A stretch of 34,449 nucleotides of DNA from Halorubrum ezzemoulense DSM 17463. Its GTDB lineage: Archaea > Halobacteriota > Halobacteria > Halobacteriales > Haloferacaceae. Of this stretch, positions 18,401 to 26,936 are shown one piece after another (within the stretch, counting starts at the first letter, position 1; each line of letters begins with the position of its first letter). Both the position numbers and the translations under genes were made by a program. The notes under the pieces are model-generated. The model was not told the DNA's origin and did not search any database. It saw only the letters and a program-made list of their open reading frames with translations. The stretch covers positions 1 to 34,449 of the forward strand of contig NZ_NEDJ01000035.1 of the NCBI RefSeq assembly GCF_002114285.1. Reading direction: 5' to 3'.

Positions 18401-20476
18401 CCGTCCGTAACTGAGGATGGCGAGAAAACGCTCCAACGGGCTGAAGCACTCTCGAAGCATCCTTCGCCTGACCACCTCGTCCGCGTCGAAACAAAGAGTG
18501 GACAGGAGCTGACGGTGACGCCCGACCACTCGATGCGTCGGTGGACCGGCGATGGAATCGAGCGCGTGTCGGCCCGAGAATTAACCACGGAAGATGCGCT
18601 CCCTGCGCCGAAACAGATCTCGGTTGACGGGGAAACAGCGACGTTCGACCTGCTCGCGGAATTCCTCGACGCGGACGCCGTTTCGAACGACGACCTGATG
18701 ATCCGAGGGCTCGGCGAATCTAATCTCAAACAACTCCTCGATGATGCGACAGACGCCGAGAACTACCTGAAGCCTGTTGCGGAACTCCTCGACGTTAGTC
18801 AGTCGACGGTGTACAACTGGGTGTCTCGCGACAGCATCTCGGCCGGCGTTCTGATCGAACTGTACGACTGCGACACTGTCGTCGAACGCGTTCCCACCGA
18901 CGTGACACTTGGAATCCGTCGAGACAGCGCTTCGATTTCGCGTCAGTTCGATGTCGACGAGACGGTCGGCACGATGCTCGGATACTACGCTGCAGAAGGG
19001 TTCACCCGGCAGGAGGCTGGGTCATTTTACCAGACGACAATCTGTACGCCGGACGACGTGCCACGCGACGAGATCATTGACGTCTTTGACGACGTATTTG
19101 ACGTTGAGGCGTTCGAGGAGAACGAATGGAAGATTACTGTTTCCAGTCGCCTCGTCACGACGCTGTTCTCGGATGTTCTTGACGCCGGGAGTCGTGCGGA
19201 GACGAAACTAATCCCGGACTGCGTGCTCTCCGCACCGGACTCGATTCTCCGAACGTTCCTCGCGGCGTACTTCTCTGGCGACGGAAGCACGTCTAGCGAA
19301 CGCGTCGAGGTTCGCGCACATACGGTGAGCGACGACCTACAGTCCGACCTAACCGCAGCCCTCAAGCGGTTCGGTATCGCTACGAAAGTGTATCGCGAGG
19401 AGCGTACCCCGAAGACGGGTGCGGTGGCCGAGTTCTACGACGGCGAGCAGTCGTTCGAATCCTGGGTCCTCAAGATCACATCACAGAACGCCGTGCGGTT
19501 CGCCGACCGAGTCGGCTTCCATCTCGGCCGCAAGGACGAGACGCTTACTGACGTGCTGGACCGCGTCGATACCCGAACACAGCGACTCTTCGGTGACGGA
19601 GGCGACGTTTGGGTTGACGAAGTCGTCTCTGTCGAGATGGTCCAGTCCGACATCGAATTCACATACTGTCTGACTGTTGAGGAGACAAACACGCTCGTCG
19701 CGAACGACGTGTACTCCGGTCAGTGTGACGGTGACGAGGACTGCGTGATGCTGCTTATGGACGGACTGCTCAACTTCTCGAAAGAATTTCTGCCCGATCA
19801 GCGCGGCGGGCGGATGGACGCGCCGCTGGTGATGTCCTCGCGAATCGACCCCTCCGAGATCGACGACGAGGCGCACAACGTCGACATCGTGCGGGAGTAC
19901 CCCAAAGAGCTGTACGAGGCGTCCCGAGAGATGGCCGACCCGGAGGCGGTCGAGGAGCTGATCCAGATCGGCGAGGACACGCTCGGCACCGACGACGAGT
20001 ACCACGGGTTCGACCACACCCACGACACCACCGACATCGCGATGGGACCGGACCTCTCGGCGTACAAGACGCTCGGCGACATGATGGAGAAGATGGACGC
20101 CCAGCTGGAGCTGGCCCGGAAGCTCCGCGCGGTCGACGAGACCGACGTGGCGGAGCGGGTGATCGAGTACCACTTCCTGCCGGACATCATCGGGAACCTC
20201 CGGGCGTTCTCGCGGCAGGAAACGCGCTGTCTCGACTGCGGCGAAAAGTACCGGCGGATGCCGCTGACGGGCGAGTGCCGCGAGTGCGGCGGCCGCGTGA
20301 ACCTCACCGTCCACGAGGGGTCGGTGAGCAAGTACGTCGACACCGCCATCGAGGTGGCGGAGCGGTTCGACTGCCGGCCCTACACGAAACAGCGGCTGAA
20401 GGTGTTAGACCAGTCGTTAGAGTCGATCTTCGAGGACGACACGAACAAGCAGTCCGGCATCGCGGACTTCATGTGA
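15431..20476 (+). CDS. polC: DNA polymerase D large (catalytic) subunit DP2, interrupted by an intein
   Basis: DP2 is the catalytic subunit of the archaeal replicative polymerase D; it works with the proofreading subunit DP1, not in this window. The precursor has 1,681 residues; removing the 494-residue intein leaves 1,187, normal for haloarchaea. The N-terminal part has the conserved [20 protein letters not shown]. Residues ~281-333 are an acidic low-complexity insert. A cysteine-rich zinc region follows at ~689-735 ([31 protein letters not shown]). [16 protein letters not shown], the catalytic aspartate loop of the double-psi beta-barrel core, is split by the intein. A second zinc finger is at ~1600-1625 ([15 protein letters not shown]). 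The gene should be essential, so accurate splicing is required. Confidence 0.96.
   Translation: [1681 protein letters not shown]
18242..19723 (+). mobile_element. PolC intein (494 aa) with LAGLIDADG homing endonuclease domain
   Basis: The intein begins at a Cys after KRRN and ends in YSGQ before the extein CDGDEDC, so the splice removes precursor residues 938-1431. Intein residue numbers follow. Block A is CFHPETKIW at 1-9; block B is TVTPDH with T93 and H96; block F lies at ~472-486. The C-terminal residue is Gln, not the usual Asn, and the preceding residue is Gly, not His; Gln-ended inteins are known at archaeal PolII sites and can splice. The endonuclease motifs look intact: [10 protein letters not shown] at 245-254 and [10 protein letters not shown] at 339-348, with KLIP at 322-325. 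A helix-turn-helix-like stretch ([17 protein letters not shown], 179-195) precedes them. Codon use is less GC-biased than in the host gene. Confidence 0.93.
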
Positions 20477-20531
20477 GGTGGGGGGAGCGGCCGCGGGTCG
20501 AGCGGGCCTCACCGCGCCGGACCCTCGGGGT

Positions 20532-21173
20532 TCAGTCGCCGCGCGCTTCCTCGACCACCCGCGTGAACTCGCGGGCGGTCTCGGTGATGACCTCGTAGTC
20601 GCCGCGCTCGGCGGCGTCGTAGTCGACGAGCGCGCCGCCCGCGCCGACCGCGAACGCGCCCGCCTCGACGTACTCCGCGGCGTTGTCCGGGCTGACGCCG
20701 CCGGTCGGCATCATCGGAATCTGGCCGAGCGGCCCCTTCATCGCGCCGAGGTGGGCCGGCCCGACCGTCTTCGCGGGGAACACCTTCACGAAGTCGGCGC
20801 CCGCCTCGTAGCCGCGGACCGCCTCCGTCGGCGTCATCACGCCGGGTGCGCTGACCGCGCCGTAGCGGTTACACGTCTCGATGACGTCCTCGTGGAGGCT
20901 CGGCGAGACGACGAACTCGGCGCCCGCCATCAGCGTCGTCCGGGCGGTCTCGCTGTCGAGGACGGTACCGGTGCCGACGACGACCTCGTCGTCGAAGGAG
21001 GCGGTCACCTCGTCGATGAGGTCCGCGACGTTCGGCGTGTCGGCGGTGATCTCGACGGCGGTGACGCCGCCTTCGCGGAGCGCCTCCGCGATCTCGATGA
21101 GCTGGTCGGCGGGCACCCCGCGGAGCACCGCGACGACGCCGCTGTCGACGAGCCGTGAGAGCGTCTCGTTCAT
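20532..21173 (-). CDS. eda: KDPG/KHG-type aldolase (2-dehydro-3-deoxyphosphogluconate aldolase family)
   Basis: Enzymes of this class I family split 2-keto-3-deoxy-6-phosphogluconate, or 4-hydroxy-2-oxoglutarate, into pyruvate and an aldehyde through a lysine Schiff base. The Schiff-base lysine is in ADFVKVFPAKTVGP, the general-acid/base glutamate in GGVTAVEITADTP, the phosphate-site glycines in PMMPTGGVSPDN, and GTGTVLDSETA is conserved. Length (213 aa) is normal for Eda. Haloarchaea use a semi-phosphorylated Entner-Doudoroff pathway, and their main aldolase can be of another family, so the real substrate is open. ATG 21173 is chosen; GTG 21179 is two codons upstream. It is convergent with polC (55 bases between stops) and divergent from aEF-2. 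Confidence 0.88.
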   Translation of the reverse strand: MNETLSRLVDSGVVAVLRGVPADQLIEIAEALREGGVTAVEITADTPNVADLIDEVTASFDDEVVVGTGTVLDSETARTTLMAGAEFVVSPSLHEDVIETCNRYGAVSAPGVMTPTEAVRGYEAGADFVKVFPAKTVGPAHLGAMKGPLGQIPMMPTGGVSPDNAAEYVEAGAFAVGAGGALVDYDAAERGDYEVITETAREFTRVVEEARGD

Positions 21174-21281
21174 ACTCACCGTTTCCCGAGTCGGCCCTTA
21201 AAACCGCGCCGATGCCCGCTCCGCCGGGGTCTCGACCCGGGCGCCCGCGGCGGTCGTTCCGTGACACTGTGCGACACGAAA

Positions 21282-21311
21282 TCGCCGGGGATCGGGGGTG
21301 ATCCCCGGCGA
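21282..21311. repeat. Perfect 12-bp inverted repeat between the aldolase and aEF-2 genes
   Basis: TCGCCGGGGATC at 21282-21293 and its exact reverse complement at 21300-21311 flank a six-base GGGGGT loop. It sits in the divergent intergenic region, upstream of the presumed aEF-2 promoter (T-run near 21332-21336), and would form a very stable hairpin or an operator serving one or both genes. It is not followed by a T-run on the plus strand, so it is not a classic terminator. Confidence 0.55.
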
Positions 21312-21367
21312 ATCGGCCGCGACGAAACACTACCCTTTTGACCCTCCTTTCGGTAACACTCGGTATA

Positions 21368-23557
21368 ATGGGCCGACGCAAGAAGATCGTTCAGGAATGT
21401 GAGCGGCTGATGGACAACCCGGAGCACATCCGGAACATCGCCATCGCCGCCCACGTCGACCACGGGAAGACGACGCTGTCTGACAACCTGCTGGCGGGCG
21501 CCGGGATGATCTCCGAGGACACCGCGGGCGAGCAGCTCGCGATGGACACGAAGGAGGACGAGCAGGAGCGCGGGATCACCATCGACGCGGCGAACGTCTC
21601 GATGACCCACGAGTACGAGGACACCAACCACCTCATCAACCTCATCGACACCCCGGGCCACGTGGACTTCGGGGGCGACGTCACTCGCGCGATGCGCGCG
21701 GTCGACGGCGCGCTGGTGGTCGTCGACGCCGTCGAGGGCGCGATGCCCCAGACGGAGACGGTGCTCCGACAGGCGCTCCGCGAGGGCGTGAAGCCGACGC
21801 TGTTCATCAACAAGGTCGACCGCCTCATCTCGGAGCTCCAGGAGGGGCCCCAGGAGATGCAAGAGCGGCTGATGTCGGTCATCGCCGACGTCAACGAGCT
21901 CATCCGCGGGATGGCCGAGAACATGGACGACATCCCCGAGGACTGGACCGTCTCCGTCGAGGACGGCACGGTCGGCTTCGGCTCCGCGCTGTACAAGTGG
22001 GGCGTCTCGATGCCCTCGATGCAGCGGACCGGCATGGACTTCGGCGACATCATGGAGCTCGAACAGAACGACAAGCGGCAGGAGCTCCACGAGCGGACGC
22101 CGCTGTCTGACGTCGTGCTCGACATGGTCTGCGAACACTTCCCGAACCCGGTCGACGCGCAGCCCCGCCGCGTCCCGCGCATCTGGCGCGGTGACCCGGA
22201 CACCGAGCTGGCCGAGGGGATGCAGCTGGTCGACGAGGACGGCGACGTCGTCTTCATGGTTACCGACATCTCCATGGACCCGCACGCGGGCGAGATCGCG
22301 ACTGGCCGCGTCTTCTCCGGCACGCTGGAGAAGGGCCAGGAGCTGTACGTCTCCGGCACGGCCGGGAAGAACCGCATCCAGAGCGTGGGGCTCTTCATGG
22401 GGTCCGAACGCGAGGAGGTGGACCGTGTCCCGGCGGGGAACATCGCGTCCGTCACCGGACTGCGTGACGCCATCGCCGGCTCCACCGTCTCCTCGGTTGA
22501 GATGACGCCGTTCGAGTCGATCGAACACATCTCCGAGCCGGTCATCACGAAGTCCGTCGAGGCGCAGAACATGGACGACCTGCCGAAGCTCATCGAGACG
22601 CTCCAGCAGGTCGCCAAGGAGGACCCGACGATCCAGATCGAGATCAACGAGGACACCGGCGAGCACCTGATCAGCGGGCAGGGTGAGCTCCACCTCGAAG
22701 TGATCACCCAGCGGATTCGCGACAACCAGGGCATCCCGGTCATCACCGGCGAACCGATCGTCGTGTTCCGCGAGCAGCCCCAGGAGTCCTCTCGCGAGGT
22801 GGAGGGGCAGTCGCCGAACCGCCACAACAAGTTCTACATCACCGTCGAGCCGATGGACCAGGAGATCGTCGACGCCATCCAGCTCGGCGAGGTCTCGATG
22901 GACATGCCCGAACTGGAGCGCCGCGAGGCGCTACAGGAGGCCGGCATGGACAAGGACACCTCCCAGAACGTCGAGGACATCCACCGGACCAACATCCTCA
23001 TCGACGACACGAAGGGGATCCAGCACCTCAACGAGACGATGGAGCTCGTCTTGGAGGGGCTTCAGGAGGCGCTCGACGACGGTCCGCTGGCCGCCGAGCC
23101 GGTCCAGGGGTCGCTGTTCCGACTCCACGACGCGAAGCTCCACGAGGACACCATCCACCGCGGTCCGGCGCAGGTCATCCCGGCGGTCCGCGACGCGGTC
23201 CACCGCTCGCTGATCGACGGCGAGGTCCGCCTGCTCGAACCGATCCAGGACGTCCGGATCGACGTGCCCAGCGAACACATGGGCGCGGCCTCCGGCGAGA
23301 TCCAGGGTCGTCGCGGCCGCGTCGACGACATGTACCAGGAGGGCGACCTCATGGTCGTCGAGGGCATCGCGCCCGTCGAGGAGATGATCGGGTTCTCCTC
23401 CGACATCCGCTCGGCCACCGAGGGCCGCGCCTCGTGGAACACCGAGAACGCGGGCTTCCGCGTCCTCGTCGATAATCTCCAGCGCGAGAAGATCATGGAG
23501 ATCCGCGAGCGCAAGGGGATGAAGCTCGAACTGCCGCAGTCGATCGACTACTTCTAA
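21368..23557 (+). CDS. fusA: Translation elongation factor aEF-2
   Basis: aEF-2 is the GTPase that drives ribosomal translocation. GTP-binding motifs are present: [10 protein letters not shown] (G1), [11 protein letters not shown] (G2), DTPGHVDF (G3) and NKVDR (G4). The diphthamide histidine that is modified in archaea and eukaryotes is H597 in [13 protein letters not shown], which separates it from bacterial EF-G. The order of domains I-V is normal and the length (729 aa) is typical. I chose ATG 21368 because the protein then begins [20 protein letters not shown], the family start; ten upstream codons lie in the leader. The usual rps12-rps7 partners are not next to it here; the following genes belong to threonine biosynthesis. 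Confidence 0.97.
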   Translation: MGRRKKIVQECERLMDNPEHIRNIAIAAHVDHGKTTLSDNLLAGAGMISEDTAGEQLAMDTKEDEQERGITIDAANVSMTHEYEDTNHLINLIDTPGHVDFGGDVTRAMRAVDGALVVVDAVEGAMPQTETVLRQALREGVKPTLFINKVDRLISELQEGPQEMQERLMSVIADVNELIRGMAENMDDIPEDWTVSVEDGTVGFGSALYKWGVSMPSMQRTGMDFGDIMELEQNDKRQELHERTPLSDVVLDMVCEHFPNPVDAQPRRVPRIWRGDPDTELAEGMQLVDEDGDVVFMVTDISMDPHAGEIATGRVFSGTLEKGQELYVSGTAGKNRIQSVGLFMGSEREEVDRVPAGNIASVTGLRDAIAGSTVSSVEMTPFESIEHISEPVITKSVEAQNMDDLPKLIETLQQVAKEDPTIQIEINEDTGEHLISGQGELHLEVITQRIRDNQGIPVITGEPIVVFREQPQESSREVEGQSPNRHNKFYITVEPMDQEIVDAIQLGEVSMDMPELERREALQEAGMDKDTSQNVEDIHRTNILIDDTKGIQHLNETMELVLEGLQEALDDGPLAAEPVQGSLFRLHDAKLHEDTIHRGPAQVIPAVRDAVHRSLIDGEVRLLEPIQDVRIDVPSEHMGAASGEIQGRRGRVDDMYQEGDLMVVEGIAPVEEMIGFSSDIRSATEGRASWNTENAGFRVLVDNLQREKIMEIRERKGMKLELPQSIDYF

Positions 23558-23739
23558 GTCGACGACGCGGTCCGCGGTCTCTGCGGTCAACTTCTCTCTC
23601 GCGTCTTCCGGCTGAGAGCCCCGACGCCGTCGATCGCGGCAGACCTCCCCGAACCGTGCGCCGCGTTGACAGGCACGGAAGCGAGGCAACGCCTGCCAGC
23701 GCCGAAGGCTTATACCGGATCGTCCGACTCCGTTCGGGT
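23558..23739. promoter_or_regulatory. Intergenic region with promoter of the mini-ORF/ACT/hom operon
   Basis: CTTATA at 23709-23714 lies 26-31 bases before the ATG at 23740, which matches a leaderless haloarchaeal transcript. The rest is GC-rich with no recognisable gene; pyrimidine-rich DNA at 23580-23610 may contain the aEF-2 transcript end. Confidence 0.5.
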
Positions 23740-23895
23740 ATGCAGACGGGCACGACTCCCCCCCGGCGCACCGCGACGGAGCCACCGAGCGACCGCTCCA
23801 CGTCGGGGACAGGAGCGCGTCCGCGGACGGGCGATCCGGACTCGACCGGCCGCGATGAAGCCGGGCGCGGCGCGGCGCCGGAGGTGGCGCCGTGA
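23740..23895 (+). CDS. 51-codon Thr-rich mini-ORF, first in the ACT-hom operon
   Basis: This short frame starts at the position expected for a leaderless message from the TATA-like element at 23709-23714, and its stop codon overlaps the GTG of the next gene (GTGA). It encodes a disordered, proline/arginine-rich peptide beginning MQTGTTPPRRTATEPP; nine of its 51 residues are threonine, five of them among the first 13. Because the operon leads to homoserine and threonine, it could be a leader peptide that senses charged tRNA-Thr, but Thr-rich low-complexity peptides are common in haloarchaea. Codon use is GC-ending but less strict than its neighbours. No family is recognised. Confidence 0.4.
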   Translation: MQTGTTPPRRTATEPPSDRSTSGTGARPRTGDPDSTGRDEAGRGAAPEVAP

Positions 23896-24509
23896 GCGAC
23901 CGTCGCGACGGGGCGCCGGAGGCCGCGCTCGACGCGGAGGCGGGCGTCGACGAGCCCGACTCGGGAGCGTCGCCCGACGGCGGCCACGCCTCGACGGCGG
24001 TCTCGACGCACACGGTCAGGCTGGAGCTGGTCGACGAGCCCGGGCAGCTGCTCGCCGCGCTCCACCCGATCGCCGACAACGGCGGGAACCTCCTGTCGAT
24101 CTACCACGAGCGCGGGAACAAGACGCCCCGCGGCCGGATCCCGGTCGAGGTCGACTTCGAGGCGACGCCGGACCGGTTCGAGGAGATTGTCGACGCGCTC
24201 CGTAGCGAGGGCGTGAACGTGATGCAGGCCGGCACGGAGCGGTACGCCGAGGAGGTGACGCTGCTCCTCTTCGGCCACCTCATCGACACCGACCTCTCCG
24301 ACACGCTCTCGAGCATCGAGGCCTGCGAGTCGGCGTCGGTCGCCGACGTGTCGCTCGCGGCCCCGCAGGGCACCGAGGAGGTGTCGAGCGCGCGGCTCCG
24401 GCTCGAAGCCCGGGCCGGCGAGACGGACGCGGCGCTCGCCGCGGTCCGCGACCTCGCCGCGGAGAAGGACCTCCGCGTCGTTGAGCCACTCACGGGGGTG
24501 GAGGCGTGA
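23892..24509 (+). CDS. ACT-domain amino-acid-binding protein
   Basis: ACT domains bind amino acids and regulate enzymes of amino-acid metabolism. After a disordered acidic N-terminus (~35 residues) the first ACT domain is clear at about residues 40-115 (HTVRLELVDEPGQLLAALHP, ADNGGNLLSIYHERGN, PVEVDFEATPDRFEEIV). A second ACT-like half follows (EVTLLLFGHLIDTDLSDTL to the C-terminus, with ARLRLEARAGETDAALAAV). There is no catalytic domain. The GTG at 23892 has a perfect GGAGGTG ribosome-binding site at 23880-23886. It overlaps homoserine dehydrogenase by four bases. It probably is the separate regulatory subunit of that enzyme, since the dehydrogenase here lacks its own C-terminal ACT domain. 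Confidence 0.85.
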   Translation: MSDRRDGAPEAALDAEAGVDEPDSGASPDGGHASTAVSTHTVRLELVDEPGQLLAALHPIADNGGNLLSIYHERGNKTPRGRIPVEVDFEATPDRFEEIVDALRSEGVNVMQAGTERYAEEVTLLLFGHLIDTDLSDTLSSIEACESASVADVSLAAPQGTEEVSSARLRLEARAGETDAALAAVRDLAAEKDLRVVEPLTGVEA

Positions 24510-25501
24510 GACTCGCCGTGATCGGTGCGGGCGCCGTCGGGCGCTCCGTCGTCGAGTTGGCGGGCGAACACGGCCACGAGGTCGTCGCGGTCGCCGACTC
24601 GTCGACCGCGATCGTCGCGGACGGGACGGGCGGTTCCGGCGGAGAGGCCGTCGGCGTCGACCCCGACGCGGTCGTGGCGCGGAAGGCGGAACGGGGGATC
24701 GTCGGCGACGACGACCCGGCAGACGCGCTGGCGGCCGACTACGACGTCCTCGTGGAGGCGACGCCGACGACGCTCGGCGACGCCGAGCCGGGCTTCTCGC
24801 ACGTGACGACCGCCTTAGAGCGCGACCGCCACGCGGTCCTCGCGAACAAGGGCCCCGTCGCGGAGCGGTACGGCGACCTGCGGGCGGCCGTCGGCGACAG
24901 CGACGGCCAGACCCGGTTCGAGGCGACCGTGGGTGGCGCGATCCCCGCAGTGTCGACCGTCGAGGACATCGAGCCCGGCCACGTCACGGCGGTCCGGGGC
25001 GTGCTCAACGGGACGGCGAACTTCATCCTGACGCGGATGGCCGCCGAGGGACTGGACTACGACCACGTGCTCGCGGAGGCGCAGGACCTCGGCGTCGCGG
25101 AGGCGGACCCCTCCTTCGACGTGGACGGCACCGACGCGGCGCTGAAGTGCGTCATCCTCGCAAACGTGCTCTCGTTCGGCGCGGTCGACGACCCCGCCGA
25201 CGCCCGGGAGTTCACGCTCGAAGACGCCGACGTCTCGGGGATCCGCGACGTGCCCGGCTCCGCGCTCCGCCTCGCGGCCGAGGACGGGCGGACGGTCCGG
25301 CTGATCGGCGAGGCGACGGGCGAGACCGTCCGCGTCGCGCCGCGGCTCGTCCCCGAGAACGGCACGCTCGCGGTCTCGGGGACGCAGAACATCGTCCAGA
25401 TCGAGACCTCCCACGCCGGCCGGCTCAACATCTCCGGCCGCGGCGCAGGCGGCCCCGAGACCGCGAGCGCGGTCCTCGGCGACGTGGGCCGGCTGGAGTA
25501 G
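24506..25501 (+). CDS. hom: Homoserine dehydrogenase
   Basis: The enzyme reduces aspartate semialdehyde to homoserine, the branch point to threonine and methionine. The N-terminal Rossmann fold has [17 protein letters not shown] with the nucleotide-binding glycines; the substrate and catalytic part includes [38 protein letters not shown] and [17 protein letters not shown], which contains the catalytic aspartate and lysine. Length is 331 residues; no C-terminal ACT domain is fused, which is typical of the short form. Translation starts at GTG 24506 inside the stop of the ACT gene (GTGA), with GGTGGAGG shortly upstream, so synthesis of the two proteins is coupled. It probably binds the ACT protein as its sensor. 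Confidence 0.94.
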   Translation: MRLAVIGAGAVGRSVVELAGEHGHEVVAVADSSTAIVADGTGGSGGEAVGVDPDAVVARKAERGIVGDDDPADALAADYDVLVEATPTTLGDAEPGFSHVTTALERDRHAVLANKGPVAERYGDLRAAVGDSDGQTRFEATVGGAIPAVSTVEDIEPGHVTAVRGVLNGTANFILTRMAAEGLDYDHVLAEAQDLGVAEADPSFDVDGTDAALKCVILANVLSFGAVDDPADAREFTLEDADVSGIRDVPGSALRLAAEDGRTVRLIGEATGETVRVAPRLVPENGTLAVSGTQNIVQIETSHAGRLNISGRGAGGPETASAVLGDVGRLE

Positions 25502-25610
25502 CCGACGCCCGACTCGCCCACCGACGGTCTCCGTGCGGCCGTGTGGCGTGCCCCGGGTTGTCGAGAATCGCAAGACGGCGGCACGATACTCTGTGGGCCG
25601 TATCGAAACC

Positions 25611-25619
25611 GTTTTAGTG
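25611..25619 (+). promoter_or_regulatory. TATA-like element for aEF-1alpha
   Basis: TTTTAGTGG lies about 53 bases before the ATG at 25668, implying a short leader of 25-30 bases. A six-base inverted repeat (CGATAC...GTATCG, about 25587-25608) ends just before it. Confidence 0.4.
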
Positions 25620-25667
25620 GAATCAACCGAAACTTACTCACAGAGCGCCTTAGCGCGTGATTACCCC

Positions 25668-26933
25668 ATGAGTGACAAACCGCACCAGAACCGGGCCATT
25701 ATCGGCCACGTCGACCACGGCAAGAGTACGCTCGTGGGTCGCCTCCGCTTCGAGACGGGGAGCGTCCCCGAGCACGTAATCGAGCAGCACCGCGAGGAAG
25801 CCGAAGAGAAGGGCAAGGGCGGCTTCGAGTTCGCCTACGTGATGGACAACCTCGCCGAGGAGCGCGAGCGCGGCGTCACGATCGACATCGCCCACCAGGA
25901 GTTCGACACCGACGAGTACTACTTCACCATCGTCGACTGTCCGGGCCACCGTGACTTCGTGAAGAACATGATCACGGGCGCCTCGCAGGCCGACAACGCG
26001 GTGCTCGTCGTCGCGGCCGACGACGGCGTCGCGCCCCAGACCCGCGAGCACGTGTTCCTGGCCCGCACGCTCGGGATCAACGAGCTCATCATCGGCGTCA
26101 ACAAGATGGACCTCGTCGACTACAGCGAGGACTCCTACAAGGAGGTCATCAGCGAGGTCGAGGACCTGCTCAACCAGGTCCGCTTCGCGACCGACGACAC
26201 CACGTTCGTGCCGATCTCGGCCTTCGAGGGCGACAACGTCGCCGAAGCGTCCGAGAACACCTCGTGGTACGACGGCCCCACCCTGCTGGAGTCGCTCAAC
26301 GACCTGCCGGAGGCCGAGCCGCCGACGGACGCGCCGCTCCGCCTGCCGATCCAGGACGTGTACACCATCTCCGGTATCGGGACCGTCCCCGTGGGACGCG
26401 TCGAGACCGGGATCCTCAACACCGGCGACAACGTCTCCTTCCAGCCGTCCGACGTGGGCGGCGAGGTGAAGACGGTCGAGATGCACCACGAAGAGGTGCC
26501 CAAGGCCGAGCCCGGCGACAACGTCGGATTCAACGTCCGCGGCATCGGCAAGGACGACATCCGCCGCGGCGACGTCTGTGGCCCGGCCGACGACCCGCCG
26601 AGCGTCGCCGAGACGTTCCAGGCCCAGGTCGTCGTCATGCAGCACCCGTCGGTCATCACGGCCGGCTACACCCCGGTCTTCCACGCCCACACGGCGCAGG
26701 TCGCCTGTACGATCGAGTCCATCGATCAGAAGATCGACCCCTCGTCCGGTGAGGTCGCCGAGGAGAACCCGGACTTCATCAAGTCCGGCGACGCGGCGGT
26801 CGTCACCGTGCGTCCCCAGAAGCCGCTCAGCATCGAGCCGTCCGGCGAGATTCCGGAACTCGGCAGCTTCGCCATCCGCGACATGGGTCAGACCATCGCG
26901 GCCGGCAAGGTGCTGGACGTCAACGAGCGATAA
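25668..26933 (+). CDS. tuf: Translation elongation factor aEF-1alpha
   Basis: aEF-1alpha delivers aminoacyl-tRNA to the ribosome as a GTP complex. The GTPase motifs are GHVDHGKST at residues 13-21, [26 protein letters not shown] and NKMDLVD. The two beta-barrel domains follow ([20 protein letters not shown], and the C-terminal [20 protein letters not shown]). Length (421 aa) is typical of haloarchaea. I chose ATG 25668 because the protein then begins [18 protein letters not shown]; the in-frame codons before it cover the promoter. It is followed after three bases by the uS10 gene, the conserved archaeal pair. Confidence 0.97.
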   Translation: MSDKPHQNRAIIGHVDHGKSTLVGRLRFETGSVPEHVIEQHREEAEEKGKGGFEFAYVMDNLAEERERGVTIDIAHQEFDTDEYYFTIVDCPGHRDFVKNMITGASQADNAVLVVAADDGVAPQTREHVFLARTLGINELIIGVNKMDLVDYSEDSYKEVISEVEDLLNQVRFATDDTTFVPISAFEGDNVAEASENTSWYDGPTLLESLNDLPEAEPPTDAPLRLPIQDVYTISGIGTVPVGRVETGILNTGDNVSFQPSDVGGEVKTVEMHHEEVPKAEPGDNVGFNVRGIGKDDIRRGDVCGPADDPPSVAETFQAQVVVMQHPSVITAGYTPVFHAHTAQVACTIESIDQKIDPSSGEVAEENPDFIKSGDAAVVTVRPQKPLSIEPSGEIPELGSFAIRDMGQTIAAGKVLDVNER

Positions 26934-26936
26934 TCG

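Noticed and set aside
16427..18529. Long open frame on the minus strand opposite polC
   Set aside because: It is a shadow of polC codon bias, has no recognisable domains and no promoter.
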